Assembly: GCA_039029275.1 (NCBI GenBank)
Contig: JBCCGL010000003.1
Coordinates: 124,001 to 188,000, forward strand
Length of the DNA stretch: 64,000 nucleotides
Direction of reading: 5' to 3'
From: JBCCGL01 sp039029275
GTDB lineage: Bacteria > Pseudomonadota > Gammaproteobacteria > JBCCGL01
The notes under the pieces are model-generated. The model did not search any database, had not been told where the DNA came from, and saw nothing but the letters and a program-made list of their open reading frames with translations. The stretch's first letter is position 1. Every line of letters begins with the position of its first letter. Positions 44,234-52,601 of the stretch are shown here, piece after piece. The translations under genes and the position numbers were made by a program.

Positions 44234-45238
44234 ATGATTAATTCGTTAATGGTTGATGTCAATGGGACGGCCTTAAACGCAGATGATCGCGAGCTTATGG
44301 CACACCCCATGGTCGGTGGTGTGATCCTGTTTGCACGCAATTACGAGAGCAAATCGCAAGTCAGCGAACTGTGCCGGGCGATTCGCGAGGCATGCCCGCG
44401 ACCGCTAATAATCGCGGTCGATCAGGAAGGCGGGCGCGTTCAACGCCTGACCGAGCCGTTTACACGAATACCGCCGATGCGCGCGTTTGGTCGCTTTTAC
44501 GATGAAGATCCAAGCGCCGCGCTAGAACGCGTGTATCAACTCGGTCAGTTGCTCGGCAGTGAAATACGCGAAGTCGGTATCGACTTTAGCTTTACGCCTG
44601 TGCTCGATCTCGATTACGGCCAAAGCAGTGTGATTGGTGATCGAGCGTTTCACGCGAGCCCTGAAATCGTCGCCATTCTGGCGGGTCGGCTGATTGCAGG
44701 ACTAAAATCGGTCGGAGTCGCGGCAGTCGCCAAACACTTTCCGGGGCACGGCGGTGTCGCCGCGGATTCGCATCTCGAACTCCCAGTCGATCAGCGATCA
44801 TTGGAAACCTTGGCGAATAGTGACGTCGCCGCGTTTGTTCCGGTAATCACCCAAGGCGTTGGTGGAGTGATGCCAGCGCACGTGGTGTACAGTCAAGCCG
44901 ACAGCCATCCCGCTGGCTTTTCCGCGTTCTGGTTGCAGAGTGTTTTGCGCGATCAACTATCGTTTACAGGCGCGATTTTTAGCGATGACCTGGAGATGGC
45001 AGGCGTCGCCGCAGGTCGCAGCGTGCTGGAACGCGCAGAAGCCGCGACGGCATCCGGGTGTGACATGCTGTTGGTGTGCAATAACCGCAGTTCGGTATTG
45101 ACATTACTCGACAGCGCGGTCGCAGCCGATTCAGCTGAATCACGCGCACGTATTTTGGCGATGCGATGCGATGATTTGTGTGAAGCACTCGATACTCGTC
45201 AGCGGGCTGATATCCGTGCGAGAATCGAGGCTATGTAA
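44234..45238 (+). CDS. nagZ: Beta-N-acetylhexosaminidase NagZ
   Basis: Cytoplasmic family GH3 enzyme that removes GlcNAc from anhydromuropeptides during peptidoglycan recycling; its product can induce AmpC beta-lactamase in species with AmpR. 334 residues, no signal peptide. Marks: VDQEGGRVQRL, FTPVLDLD, and the family site AKHFPGHGGVAADSHLELP with the Asp-His dyad, then the nucleophile Asp in FSDDLEMAG. MupP, another recycling enzyme, is encoded at 47.3 kb. Confidence 0.96.
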   Translation: MINSLMVDVNGTALNADDRELMAHPMVGGVILFARNYESKSQVSELCRAIREACPRPLIIAVDQEGGRVQRLTEPFTRIPPMRAFGRFYDEDPSAALERVYQLGQLLGSEIREVGIDFSFTPVLDLDYGQSSVIGDRAFHASPEIVAILAGRLIAGLKSVGVAAVAKHFPGHGGVAADSHLELPVDQRSLETLANSDVAAFVPVITQGVGGVMPAHVVYSQADSHPAGFSAFWLQSVLRDQLSFTGAIFSDDLEMAGVAAGRSVLERAEAATASGCDMLLVCNNRSSVLTLLDSAVAADSAESRARILAMRCDDLCEALDTRQRADIRARIEAM

Positions 45239-45255
45239 AGTAATAAGGTTATGTG

Positions 45256-46359
45256 ATGTCAGAGTTACCTGAAATGTTGGAAAGGGCGCTAGGCGGGCAC
45301 TATTGGATACTAAAGGTGTTCGTCATTGTATTGATCGTCCTGTTGGCGAACTTCTTTATCCGTCGTTTTCTGATTCGGCTGAAAAAGCAGCTTGAAAAAA
45401 CCAAAAACCCCTGGGATGACGCGCTTATCAATGCGGCGCAAAAACCAATAGCGTTTGGCGTGTGGGTAGTCGGTTTGACATTCGCCGCGCAGGTCGTGGT
45501 GGCCGAAACCGGCAGTGAATTGTTCGAACTCGGCACTCCAATGCGGGCGGTCGGGGTGATCTTCGCCGTGGGCTGGTTTCTCAATCGCTTAATCCGGGAA
45601 CTGGAACACCACTACATTGAGCACCAAAAATCGGTTGAATCCGATCAGGCGATGGATCGCGCAACGATAGAGGCATTCGGCAAACTGCTACGTCTTGCTG
45701 TGATCATTACCGCCGCGATCGTGATCTTGCAAACTTTGGGCTTCAGCATTTCCGGCGTGCTAGCCTTCGGTGGAATCGGTGGGATCGCAATTGGATTCGC
45801 TGCAAAGGATTTGCTGTCGAATTTTTTTGGGGGACTGATGATTTATCTGGATCGCCCGTTCAGTGTGGGTGACTGGATCAGCTCACCGGATCGCCAAATC
45901 GAGGGGACCGTCGAGTACATCGGGTGGCGACTAACGCGCATTCGAACGTTTGACTTGCGGCCGCTTTATATTCCGAACTCGATCTTCACCAACATCGTCG
46001 TCGAAAACCCGTCGCGCATGCAGCACCGCCGACTTTACGAAACCATCGGCGTTCGCTACGACGACATCGCGCAAATGGATGCGATTGTGCGTGATGTGCA
46101 AAACATGCTCGAATCACACGATGAAATAAACGAGAAGCAAACGCTGATGGTTAACTTCAATGCGTTTGCGCCGTCATCTGTGGACTTCTTTATCTACGCG
46201 TTTACTCATACAACCGGATGGGCTAAATATCACGGGATCAAGCAGGAAATATTGCTGAAAATTTCGGACATTATTGCGTCACACGGCGCCGAAATCGCCT
46301 ACCCGACGCAAACCCTACACATCGCGAGTTCGTCTAATACCCATTCGAACGATTCCTGA
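45256..46359 (+). CDS. MscS-family mechanosensitive ion channel
   Basis: Inner-membrane channel that opens on hypo-osmotic shock. ATG 45256 is chosen over the preceding GTG; 367 residues. Four predicted helices at about 18-40, 65-85, 95-115 and 135-185; the last contains the pore-lining stretch GVLAFGGIGGIAIGFAAKDL followed by FFGGLMIYLDRPFSVGDWI, the MscS signature. A cytoplasmic beta domain follows. The three-extra-helix layout is closer to YbdG/YnaI types than to minimal MscS. It ends directly against the next ATG, suggesting co-translation. Confidence 0.9.
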   Translation: MSELPEMLERALGGHYWILKVFVIVLIVLLANFFIRRFLIRLKKQLEKTKNPWDDALINAAQKPIAFGVWVVGLTFAAQVVVAETGSELFELGTPMRAVGVIFAVGWFLNRLIRELEHHYIEHQKSVESDQAMDRATIEAFGKLLRLAVIITAAIVILQTLGFSISGVLAFGGIGGIAIGFAAKDLLSNFFGGLMIYLDRPFSVGDWISSPDRQIEGTVEYIGWRLTRIRTFDLRPLYIPNSIFTNIVVENPSRMQHRRLYETIGVRYDDIAQMDAIVRDVQNMLESHDEINEKQTLMVNFNAFAPSSVDFFIYAFTHTTGWAKYHGIKQEILLKISDIIASHGAEIAYPTQTLHIASSSNTHSNDS

Positions 46360-47100
46360 ATGAATAATTCGCTGGCGATTATCGGTGGCACCGGATTGCC
46401 ATCGGTTGACGATTGGGTTAACACCTCGATGCGCCCGCTGGAAACGCAGTACGGTGAGCCGAGCGCAACCCCGCAGATTGGAGAGTTGAACGGCCGTCAA
46501 ATTGTGTTTTTGCCGAGGCACGGTGCGCAGCATAGTGTGCCTCCGCACAGAATCAATTACCGCGCGAATATCGACGCGCTCACGCAACTCGGCGTCAAAA
46601 ACATTATTGCGATTTCTGCAGTTGGGGGAATTAGTCTGGATGCTGCTCCACAAAGCATCGTCGTGCCGGATCAACTTATTGACTATACCTGGGGCAGGGA
46701 GCACACGTTTTTCGACGGCGACCCGGTCACGCATATCGATTTCACCCAACCTTATGCAAGCGGATTACGCGAGGAGTTACTCGCGGCCGCCCGTTCAACA
46801 GGCACGCACTGCGTCGATGGCGGAACATACGGGGCAACGCAGGGGCCGCGTCTTGAAACTGCGGCAGAGATTGATCGACTCGAACGCGATGGCTGTACGA
46901 TAGTGGGAATGACCGGCATGCCGGAAGCGTCATTGGCGAGAGAACGTGAGATGGATTACGCGTGTTGCGCACTCGTGGTGAATTGGGCGGCAGGCCGTGG
47001 CGAGAGCGAAATCGGAATGGATGAAATTTTAAACAATGTTGAGCAGTCCCGAAAAAAACTGCATTCGATCATCGGCGCGTTGATAAGTGCAACGCCTTAG
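46360..47100 (+). CDS. S-methyl-5'-thioinosine phosphorylase
   Basis: Nucleoside phosphorylase of the MtnP/PNP family, 246 residues. Marks: IIGGTGL, PRHGAQHSVPPHRINYRANI, ISAVGGI, YGATQGPRLETAAEI and GMTGMPEASLARE. The base-binding loop reads ALVVNWAAG, with Asn in the place where adenine-specific MTA phosphorylases have Asp, which favours a 6-oxopurine substrate. In Pseudomonas the methylthioinosine phosphorylase gene is next to nagZ, and here nagZ is two genes upstream. With the MTA deaminase at 48.7 kb it would complete MTA salvage. MTA phosphorylase is the alternative. Confidence 0.85.
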   Translation: MNNSLAIIGGTGLPSVDDWVNTSMRPLETQYGEPSATPQIGELNGRQIVFLPRHGAQHSVPPHRINYRANIDALTQLGVKNIIAISAVGGISLDAAPQSIVVPDQLIDYTWGREHTFFDGDPVTHIDFTQPYASGLREELLAAARSTGTHCVDGGTYGATQGPRLETAAEIDRLERDGCTIVGMTGMPEASLAREREMDYACCALVVNWAAGRGESEIGMDEILNNVEQSRKKLHSIIGALISATP

Positions 47101-47180
47101 AGTCGACCGTAACCAATTTACAAAGTAACCTGACTGCGTCGCGAGTATGAAGTTTGCCGCGGTCGAATTCGGAGTTAACA

Positions 47181-47291
47181 GTGGCGTTTATCAGAATATT
47201 TGCAATCGGTTTGTTAGTTGGCGGCCTGCTCGGCTTGTGGGTAGGCGCGAACATCGGAAGCGGTCAAGCATTGTTTGCTGTGCCGTGGTAG
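47181..47291 (+). CDS. 36-residue single-pass membrane peptide
   Basis: Short reading frame starting with GTG 47181 and ending TAG 47289-47291. A GGAG sits 6 bases before the start, an ideal ribosome binding site. The product has a Phe-Ile-Arg N-terminus, a glycine/leucine-rich helix (AIGLLVGGLLGLWVGANIG) and a C-terminal Ala-Val-Pro-Trp. The glycine spacing looks like a helix-packing motif. Function unknown; it lies 80 bp after the phosphorylase gene in an otherwise empty gap. Confidence 0.6.
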   Translation: MAFIRIFAIGLLVGGLLGLWVGANIGSGQALFAVPW

Positions 47292-47319
47292 TGATGCTTT
47301 GTTCAATTGAACTGACGCG

Positions 47320-47985
47320 CTAGCCGCGCAGCAGAGGTAACAGTTCCAACGGTGTGTTGACGAAAGCATCGGCGTTCCACGATGGTGGATCATCGCTCTC
47401 TGCGATATACCCGTAAAGCGCGCCAACAGTTTGCATACCCGCCGCTTTTCCCGCCTGCATATCGCGCTCAGCGTCACCGATATATACGCAATTTTTCGCT
47501 TCGACGTTGGCCACCTCGCATGCGTGGTACATCGGCATTGGGTGGGGTTTGCGTTTAGCACAGGTGTCCGCGCTCACAACGCTGGCGCAACGATCGTACA
47601 AGCCGAGTTGTTGGAGCAGGGGGTCCGTCAACCACCCCGGCTTGTTTGTAATCACTCCCCATAAAAGCTTGCGTGATTCAATGTGTGAAAGTACCTCATC
47701 GAAGCCGTCGAATACGTTAGATTCGACAGCAAGATGGTCGCTGTAATATTCGAGGAATTCTCGTCGAAGGTTCTCGTGTTCACTTTCTCCCAGTTCGCCA
47801 AAGCCAAGTTTGATCAGCGCGTTGGCCCCGTGCGACACGTGCGGACGAATCTGTGATTGCGGTAATTCTGTGCGGCCACGTTCGCGTAAAAGAAAATTGA
47901 GTGCGCCACCCATATCGGGCGCTGTATCAATGAGGGTGCCGTCGAGGTCAAAAAAAACGGCCTGCAAACGATTGACTTGAAGCAC
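47320..47985 (-). CDS. mupP: HAD-family phosphatase, MupP/Gph type
   Basis: 221-residue phosphatase with DxD motif FFDLDGTLIDTAPDM, cap domain, the Thr/Asn segment WGVITNKP, the Lys in AKRKPHP and the acid pair in YIGDAERDM. It starts with GTG 47985. The order mupP-ubiG-mtaD is that of Pseudomonas, where MupP is the MurNAc-6-phosphate phosphatase of the peptidoglycan recycling route that bypasses MurA. Phosphoglycolate phosphatase (Gph) is the alternative reading, since sequences alone separate them poorly. Confidence 0.85.
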   Translation of the reverse strand: MLQVNRLQAVFFDLDGTLIDTAPDMGGALNFLLRERGRTELPQSQIRPHVSHGANALIKLGFGELGESEHENLRREFLEYYSDHLAVESNVFDGFDEVLSHIESRKLLWGVITNKPGWLTDPLLQQLGLYDRCASVVSADTCAKRKPHPMPMYHACEVANVEAKNCVYIGDAERDMQAGKAAGMQTVGALYGYIAESDDPPSWNADAFVNTPLELLPLLRG

Positions 47986-47989
47986 AGGT

Positions 47990-48706
47990 TTATTCTGGAG
48001 CGTCGGGTTTTTTGCAGTGCATTAGGTAGTTCACGCTGACGTCGTTTTCTAATTTGTACGTTTTAAAAAACGGGTTATACGTCATCCCAGTGAGTTCATT
48101 AACGTCGAGATCAGCGCGTCGTGCGTAGTCTCCCAATTCTGACGGTTTAATGAATTTCTTGTGCTCATGCGTTCCTTTTGGCAGAAGCTTCAATACGTAC
48201 TCTGCGCCGATAATCGCAAACAAATACGATTTCGGATTGCGGTTAATCGTTGAGAAAAATACGTGGCCGCCCGGTTTCGCCATGGTGGCACACGCGGCGA
48301 TAACCGAAGCCGGGTCCGGAACATGTTCAAGCATTTCCAGGCACGCGACCACGTCGAAGCTGCCTGGAGATTCAGCGGCGAGTTCTTCGATTGTGGTTTT
48401 TCGATAGTCCATCTCGATTCCGCTTTCGAGCGCGTGCAAGCGCGCGACATTGAGCGGAGCCTCCCCCATATCAATGCCTGTGACAGTTGCGCCGCGCCGC
48501 GCCATCGACTCGGACAAAATGCCACCGCCGCAGCCAACGTCTAGCACGGTTTTGCCGTCAAGCGAAACTCGCTCATCGATAAAGTTCAGGCGAAGCGGAT
48601 TGATGTCGTGCAGCGGTTTGAATTCGCTGTTCGGATCCCACCAGCGACTCGCCAGTGCTTCAAATTTGGCAATTTCTGAATCGTCGACGTTACTTTGTGC
48701 GCTCAA
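47990..48706 (-). CDS. ubiG: Ubiquinone biosynthesis O-methyltransferase
   Basis: SAM-dependent enzyme performing both O-methylations of ubiquinone synthesis. 238 residues. Marks: EIAKFEALASRWWDPNSEFKPLH at the start, LDVGCGGGILSESMARRGATVTGID (SAM site), VVACLEMLEHVPDP, and HVFFSTINRNPKSY. mupP follows 4 bp after its stop. Its use of SAM links it only loosely to the neighbouring MTA salvage gene. Confidence 0.95.
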   Translation of the reverse strand: MSAQSNVDDSEIAKFEALASRWWDPNSEFKPLHDINPLRLNFIDERVSLDGKTVLDVGCGGGILSESMARRGATVTGIDMGEAPLNVARLHALESGIEMDYRKTTIEELAAESPGSFDVVACLEMLEHVPDPASVIAACATMAKPGGHVFFSTINRNPKSYLFAIIGAEYVLKLLPKGTHEHKKFIKPSELGDYARRADLDVNELTGMTYNPFFKTYKLENDVSVNYLMHCKKPDAPE

Positions 48707-48738
48707 AATGATTACTCAAATAAACATGGTTAATCAGG

Positions 48739-50082
48739 CTATGCGGACGCGATTTTGTCTCGCCACTGCTTTGCCTCGGCGATAACTGCCGATTCATCAA
48801 TTGTTGTCAGACGGGCGTCTTCGAGTAGTTGTTTTCCTGCAACCCATACGTTCGAAACATCGTCGCGTCCAGCGGCATAAACCAGATGCGAAACCGGGTC
48901 GTAAACCGGCTGCAGTGCACAGCGATCAAAATTAACTGCGACGATGTCCGCGGATTTGCCCGCTTCCAATGAACCGATTTGAGCTTCCAGGTTCAGGGCG
49001 CGCGCCGCATTGATCGTGGTGGCGCGCAGGACCTCGTTGGCATTAAATACCGAAGCGTCCCGGCTTGATCCTTTTGCGATAAGCGCGGCACTGCGCATTT
49101 CGCCGAACATGTCGAGATCGTTGTTGGAAGCCGCGCCGTCGGTGCCCAGCGCGATGTTACACCCCGCCTCGAGTAAGGACTTAATCGGGCAAAATCCGTT
49201 GGCCAATTTCATGTTCGCCTCGGGGCAGTGCAAAATGTGTGTACCCGCTTCGGCTACCCGAGCGATCTCGTCTTCTTCGAGTTGCGTCATATGTACGGCG
49301 AGTAAGCTTGGGGATACCAAACCTAACTCGTCGAGGCGTTGGAACGGTCTTACCCCGTGCTGCGCTATGAACTGTTCAACCTCACCGATTGTTTCGTGCA
49401 AATGGATGTGCACGGGGATTTCCAGTTCATGGCTCAGGGCGGCGATTTTTTGCAAGGGTGCGGCAGACACGGTGTAGGGAGCGTGTGGCGCAAAGGCAGT
49501 GGTTATCAGCGGCATATTACGCACTTCATCGTGCAACGCGGTCCCTTTTGCGATGTACTCGTTGGCATCGGATGCCCACACGGTAGGAAAGTCCAGAACG
49601 ATTAAGCCGACCACTGCCCGCATCCCTGCCTGGGAGGCCGTGCGCGCCGCTGCATCGGGAAAAAAGTACATATCGTTGAAGCAGGTAGTGCCGCCCTTGA
49701 TCATTTCGGCGATCGCGAGTTGGGTGCCGTCCGTGACAAACTGTTGGTCAACCCAACGACCCTCCGCTGGCCAGATATGGTTTTGCAGCCATTCCATCAA
49801 CGGGAGATCATCGGCGTAGCCGCGTAGAAGCGTCATCGCTGCATGTGTATGGGAATTGATAAGACCCGGTATCAGCGCATGCCCGGGCAGTGACGATTCA
49901 TCGCGTGCGCTGTACGACTTGTTTACGCTATCGGTTGGGACGATGTCGAGGATCTGGCCTTTATCAACGAGTATCGACTGCGATTCAAGTACGCGGTTGT
50001 CGGCATCGACGGTGATAACCCAATCAGCGTGAATGGCAAGGTCAATCGTCTTCACATTTGCGTCACTTTTTTTAAAATACAC
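48739..50082 (-). CDS. mtaD: 5'-methylthioadenosine/S-adenosylhomocysteine deaminase
   Basis: Zinc amidohydrolase of the TRZ/ATZ family, 447 residues from GTG 50082 (an in-frame GTG at 50055 is another candidate). Marks: LINSHTHAAMTLLRGYADDLPL (metal His pair), HIHLHET, a later His in LLAVHMTQL, HCPEANMKLANG and the metal Asp in LGTDGAASNNDLDMF. In Pseudomonas aeruginosa the MTA deaminase gene has the same neighbours ubiG and mupP. It would convert methylthioadenosine to methylthioinosine, the substrate of the phosphorylase encoded at 46.4 kb. Confidence 0.9.
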   Translation of the reverse strand: MYFKKSDANVKTIDLAIHADWVITVDADNRVLESQSILVDKGQILDIVPTDSVNKSYSARDESSLPGHALIPGLINSHTHAAMTLLRGYADDLPLMEWLQNHIWPAEGRWVDQQFVTDGTQLAIAEMIKGGTTCFNDMYFFPDAAARTASQAGMRAVVGLIVLDFPTVWASDANEYIAKGTALHDEVRNMPLITTAFAPHAPYTVSAAPLQKIAALSHELEIPVHIHLHETIGEVEQFIAQHGVRPFQRLDELGLVSPSLLAVHMTQLEEDEIARVAEAGTHILHCPEANMKLANGFCPIKSLLEAGCNIALGTDGAASNNDLDMFGEMRSAALIAKGSSRDASVFNANEVLRATTINAARALNLEAQIGSLEAGKSADIVAVNFDRCALQPVYDPVSHLVYAAGRDDVSNVWVAGKQLLEDARLTTIDESAVIAEAKQWRDKIASA

Positions 50083-50086
50083 TTCT

Positions 50087-51727
50087 TTAAGTCAGGCTAC
50101 CAAGCGAATTGGCTTTTTCGCGCAGTTTGAATTTCTGAATTTTCCCGGTCGAGGTTTTCGGGAGCTCGCCGAACACCACGGTTTTCGGACACTTAAAATG
50201 TGCCATTTTCTCGCGGCAGTACGCGATCAGTTCCTGATCTGTTACGACGCTACCCGTCTTAAGGTTCACAAACGCGCACGGTGTTTCGCCCCATTTCTCA
50301 TCAGGGCGTGCCGTCACCGCTGCTTCGAGCACGTCGGGATGACTGTAGAGCGTGTCTTCGATTTCAATGGATGAAATGTTTTCGCCACCGGAGATGATGA
50401 CGTCCTTGGAGCGATCTTTTATTCGCAGGTATCCGTCGGGGTCGATAACGGCGAGATCGCCGGAGTGAAACCATCCGTTTGCCAGTTCTTCTTCGTTTGC
50501 GTCGGAGTTTTTTAGGTATCCCTTCATCACGATGTTGCCGCGAAACATGATTTCGCCGATGGTTTTGCCGTCACGCGGCACCGGCCTAAGCGTGTCTGGG
50601 TCGAGTACATCAAGGTCTTCCAGCATGTGGTAACGCACGCCTTGACGCGATTTCATCTGTGCACGGGCTTCGTTGTCCAAATCGTTCCACTGGGGCTTCC
50701 ACGCGCATTGAACCGCTGGGCCATAGGTTTCGGTTAAGCCGTAGACGTGAGTTACGTTAAATCCTTCTTTCTCCATCGCTGCCAACACGCTTGCAGGAGG
50801 TGGTGCGGCGGCGGTCATCACATTAACCGAATGTGAGAATGCGCGTCGATCTTCATCGCTGGCGTTGATAATGAACCCCAAAACTATCGGTGCTCCGCAG
50901 AAATGCGTCACGCCGTGATCGGCGATGCTGTCGAAAATCACCTTGGCATTGACCGCGCGCGTGCACACGCTGGTGCCGGCGACGGCGGCGAGTGTCCACG
51001 GAAAACACCAGCCATTGCAGTGAAACATTGGCAGTGTCCACAGGTACACCGGGTGGTGCGGCAATGACCATCCTATGATATTACTGCTGGCATTGAGGTA
51101 AGCGCCCCGGTGGTGGTACACAACGCCTTTCGGATTGCCCGTAGTGCCGGATGTGTAATTCAGAGTGATCGCGTTCCACTCGTCTTCGGGCAATTGCCAG
51201 TCAAAATCCGGGTCACCTGATTCAAGGAACGTTTCGTACTCAACTGAACCAATTAATTCACCGGATGCCGCCAGAGGATCATCAATGTCGATCACCAAAA
51301 TTTCCCGATCGACCTGTTCGATCGCGGCGCTGATTGTCGGAGAAAATTCCTTATCGGTAATTAGCACTTTCGCTTCACCGTGATTCAGGATGAAAGCGAT
51401 CGTCGCCGCGTCCAGACGCACATTCAATGCATTGAGTATCGCACCGGTCATCGGTACACCAAAGTGTGCCTCGAAAATTGCCGGCGTATTCGGACACATC
51501 ATCGCAACGGTATCACCGTGGCCAACTCCAACGCGCGTTAGCGCCGAGGCGAGTTGTTTGCTACGACGATAGGTATCGGCCCATGTGTCGCGCCGCTCGG
51601 CATAAACTAATGCGGTGAATTCCGGGTACACGTCGGCTGCGCGTCGAATAAAACTGAGCGGGGAGAGCGGCGTGTAGTTGGCGCGCGAAGCGTCCAGACC
51701 CTCATTGAAAATGGTAGGTTTCGACAT
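50087..51727 (-). CDS. Acyl-CoA ligase (AMP-binding), medium/long-chain type
   Basis: Activates a carboxylic acid to its CoA thioester with ATP. 546 residues. Marks: LNYTSGTTGNPKGVVYHHRGAYL (P-loop), MFHCNGWCFPW, YGLTETYGP, GWFHSGDLAVIDPDGYLRIKDRSKD and the C-terminal catalytic lysine region KTSTGKIQKFKLR. The N-terminal region YTPLSPLSFIRRAADVYPE is typical of the broad-specificity FadD13/AAE/DmdB-like branch. A crotonase-fold protein is encoded next to it (about 40 bp apart), so they likely share a substrate; which acid is not visible. Confidence 0.9.
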   Translation of the reverse strand: MSKPTIFNEGLDASRANYTPLSPLSFIRRAADVYPEFTALVYAERRDTWADTYRRSKQLASALTRVGVGHGDTVAMMCPNTPAIFEAHFGVPMTGAILNALNVRLDAATIAFILNHGEAKVLITDKEFSPTISAAIEQVDREILVIDIDDPLAASGELIGSVEYETFLESGDPDFDWQLPEDEWNAITLNYTSGTTGNPKGVVYHHRGAYLNASSNIIGWSLPHHPVYLWTLPMFHCNGWCFPWTLAAVAGTSVCTRAVNAKVIFDSIADHGVTHFCGAPIVLGFIINASDEDRRAFSHSVNVMTAAAPPPASVLAAMEKEGFNVTHVYGLTETYGPAVQCAWKPQWNDLDNEARAQMKSRQGVRYHMLEDLDVLDPDTLRPVPRDGKTIGEIMFRGNIVMKGYLKNSDANEEELANGWFHSGDLAVIDPDGYLRIKDRSKDVIISGGENISSIEIEDTLYSHPDVLEAAVTARPDEKWGETPCAFVNLKTGSVVTDQELIAYCREKMAHFKCPKTVVFGELPKTSTGKIQKFKLREKANSLGSLT

Positions 51728-51769
51728 ATACGTGCTTTAAGGTCTACGTCGCCGTGCGGGCTGTTGGCG

Positions 51770-52570
51770 TCACGGTTTTTTCCACCGAGGTGAGCGCTTT
51801 TCAATAAACGCGTCGATGCCCTCAGTGGTGTCGGAGGCCATCATATTCTGCGCCATCATCTCACCTGCGAACGCATAGGCATCAGCGACACCGTATTCGA
51901 GTTGTTGATAAAACATTTGTTTGCCGGTACGAACCGCAACCGGAGGTTTGGCGCATATCGAATCGCAAAGCGTGGCGATTTCGGCGTCCAGATTTTCATC
52001 GCTGGTGACGCGATTGATCAGACCTTTTTCCTTGGCTAAGTGTGCGTCGATAAAATCGCCGGTGACCAGCATTTCAAATGCTTCTTTGCGCGACACATTA
52101 CGACTGAGCGCCACGGCAGGCGTGCTGCAAAACAAGCCGACGTTGATTCCTGAAACGGCGAACTTCGCCGATTCCGCCGCTACAGCCAGGTCACATGTCG
52201 CAACGAGTTGGCACCCCGCCGCCGTTGCCATGCCGTGCACGCGTGCAATTACGGGTTGCGGAATACTCAGGATTGTTTGCATCAATTTGCCGCACTGGGC
52301 AAACAATGCCTGATAGTACGAGTGTTCGGGTTTTGCGCGCATCTGCTTTAAGTCGTGTCCCGCACAAAACGCCTTGCCATTTGCAGCGAGGACAACGACG
52401 CGGGTTTCATCGTCATCAATCAAAGCGTCAAATGCCGCCTGCAACGCGTCAAGCATCTCGTCGCTGAGTGCGTTGTACTGCGCGGGCCGATTCAATGTCA
52501 GAGTGGTTACACCTGAGCGCCTGTCGGTTATCAACAGGGACTCTTCTAGCTTGTCGCTGGCAGTACTCAT
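51770..52570 (-). CDS. Enoyl-CoA hydratase/isomerase family protein lacking both catalytic glutamates (ECHDC3-like)
   Basis: 266-residue crotonase-fold protein. The CoA-binding segment AANGKAFCAGHDLKQM and oxyanion-hole loop MATAAGCQLVATCDLAVA are present. Where rat crotonase has Glu144, this protein has Gln121, and where it has Glu164 (PE motif) this one has SGINVGLF. Those are the two water-activating residues, so classic hydratase activity is unlikely. The same substitutions and the FCAGHDLK motif occur in the ECHDC3 group. Upstream of and co-directional with the acyl-CoA ligase gene. Confidence 0.88.
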   Translation of the reverse strand: MSTASDKLEESLLITDRRSGVTTLTLNRPAQYNALSDEMLDALQAAFDALIDDDETRVVVLAANGKAFCAGHDLKQMRAKPEHSYYQALFAQCGKLMQTILSIPQPVIARVHGMATAAGCQLVATCDLAVAAESAKFAVSGINVGLFCSTPAVALSRNVSRKEAFEMLVTGDFIDAHLAKEKGLINRVTSDENLDAEIATLCDSICAKPPVAVRTGKQMFYQQLEYGVADAYAFAGEMMAQNMMASDTTEGIDAFIEKRSPRWKKP

Positions 52571-52601
52571 GATCCGGCTCCAAATTCCGAATGCGACTAG
52601 T

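Noticed and set aside
47301..47312. Perfect palindrome GTTCAATTGAAC after the small membrane peptide gene
   Set aside because: Short, AT-centred and without a T-run, so not convincing as terminator; a single copy gives no support as an operator.
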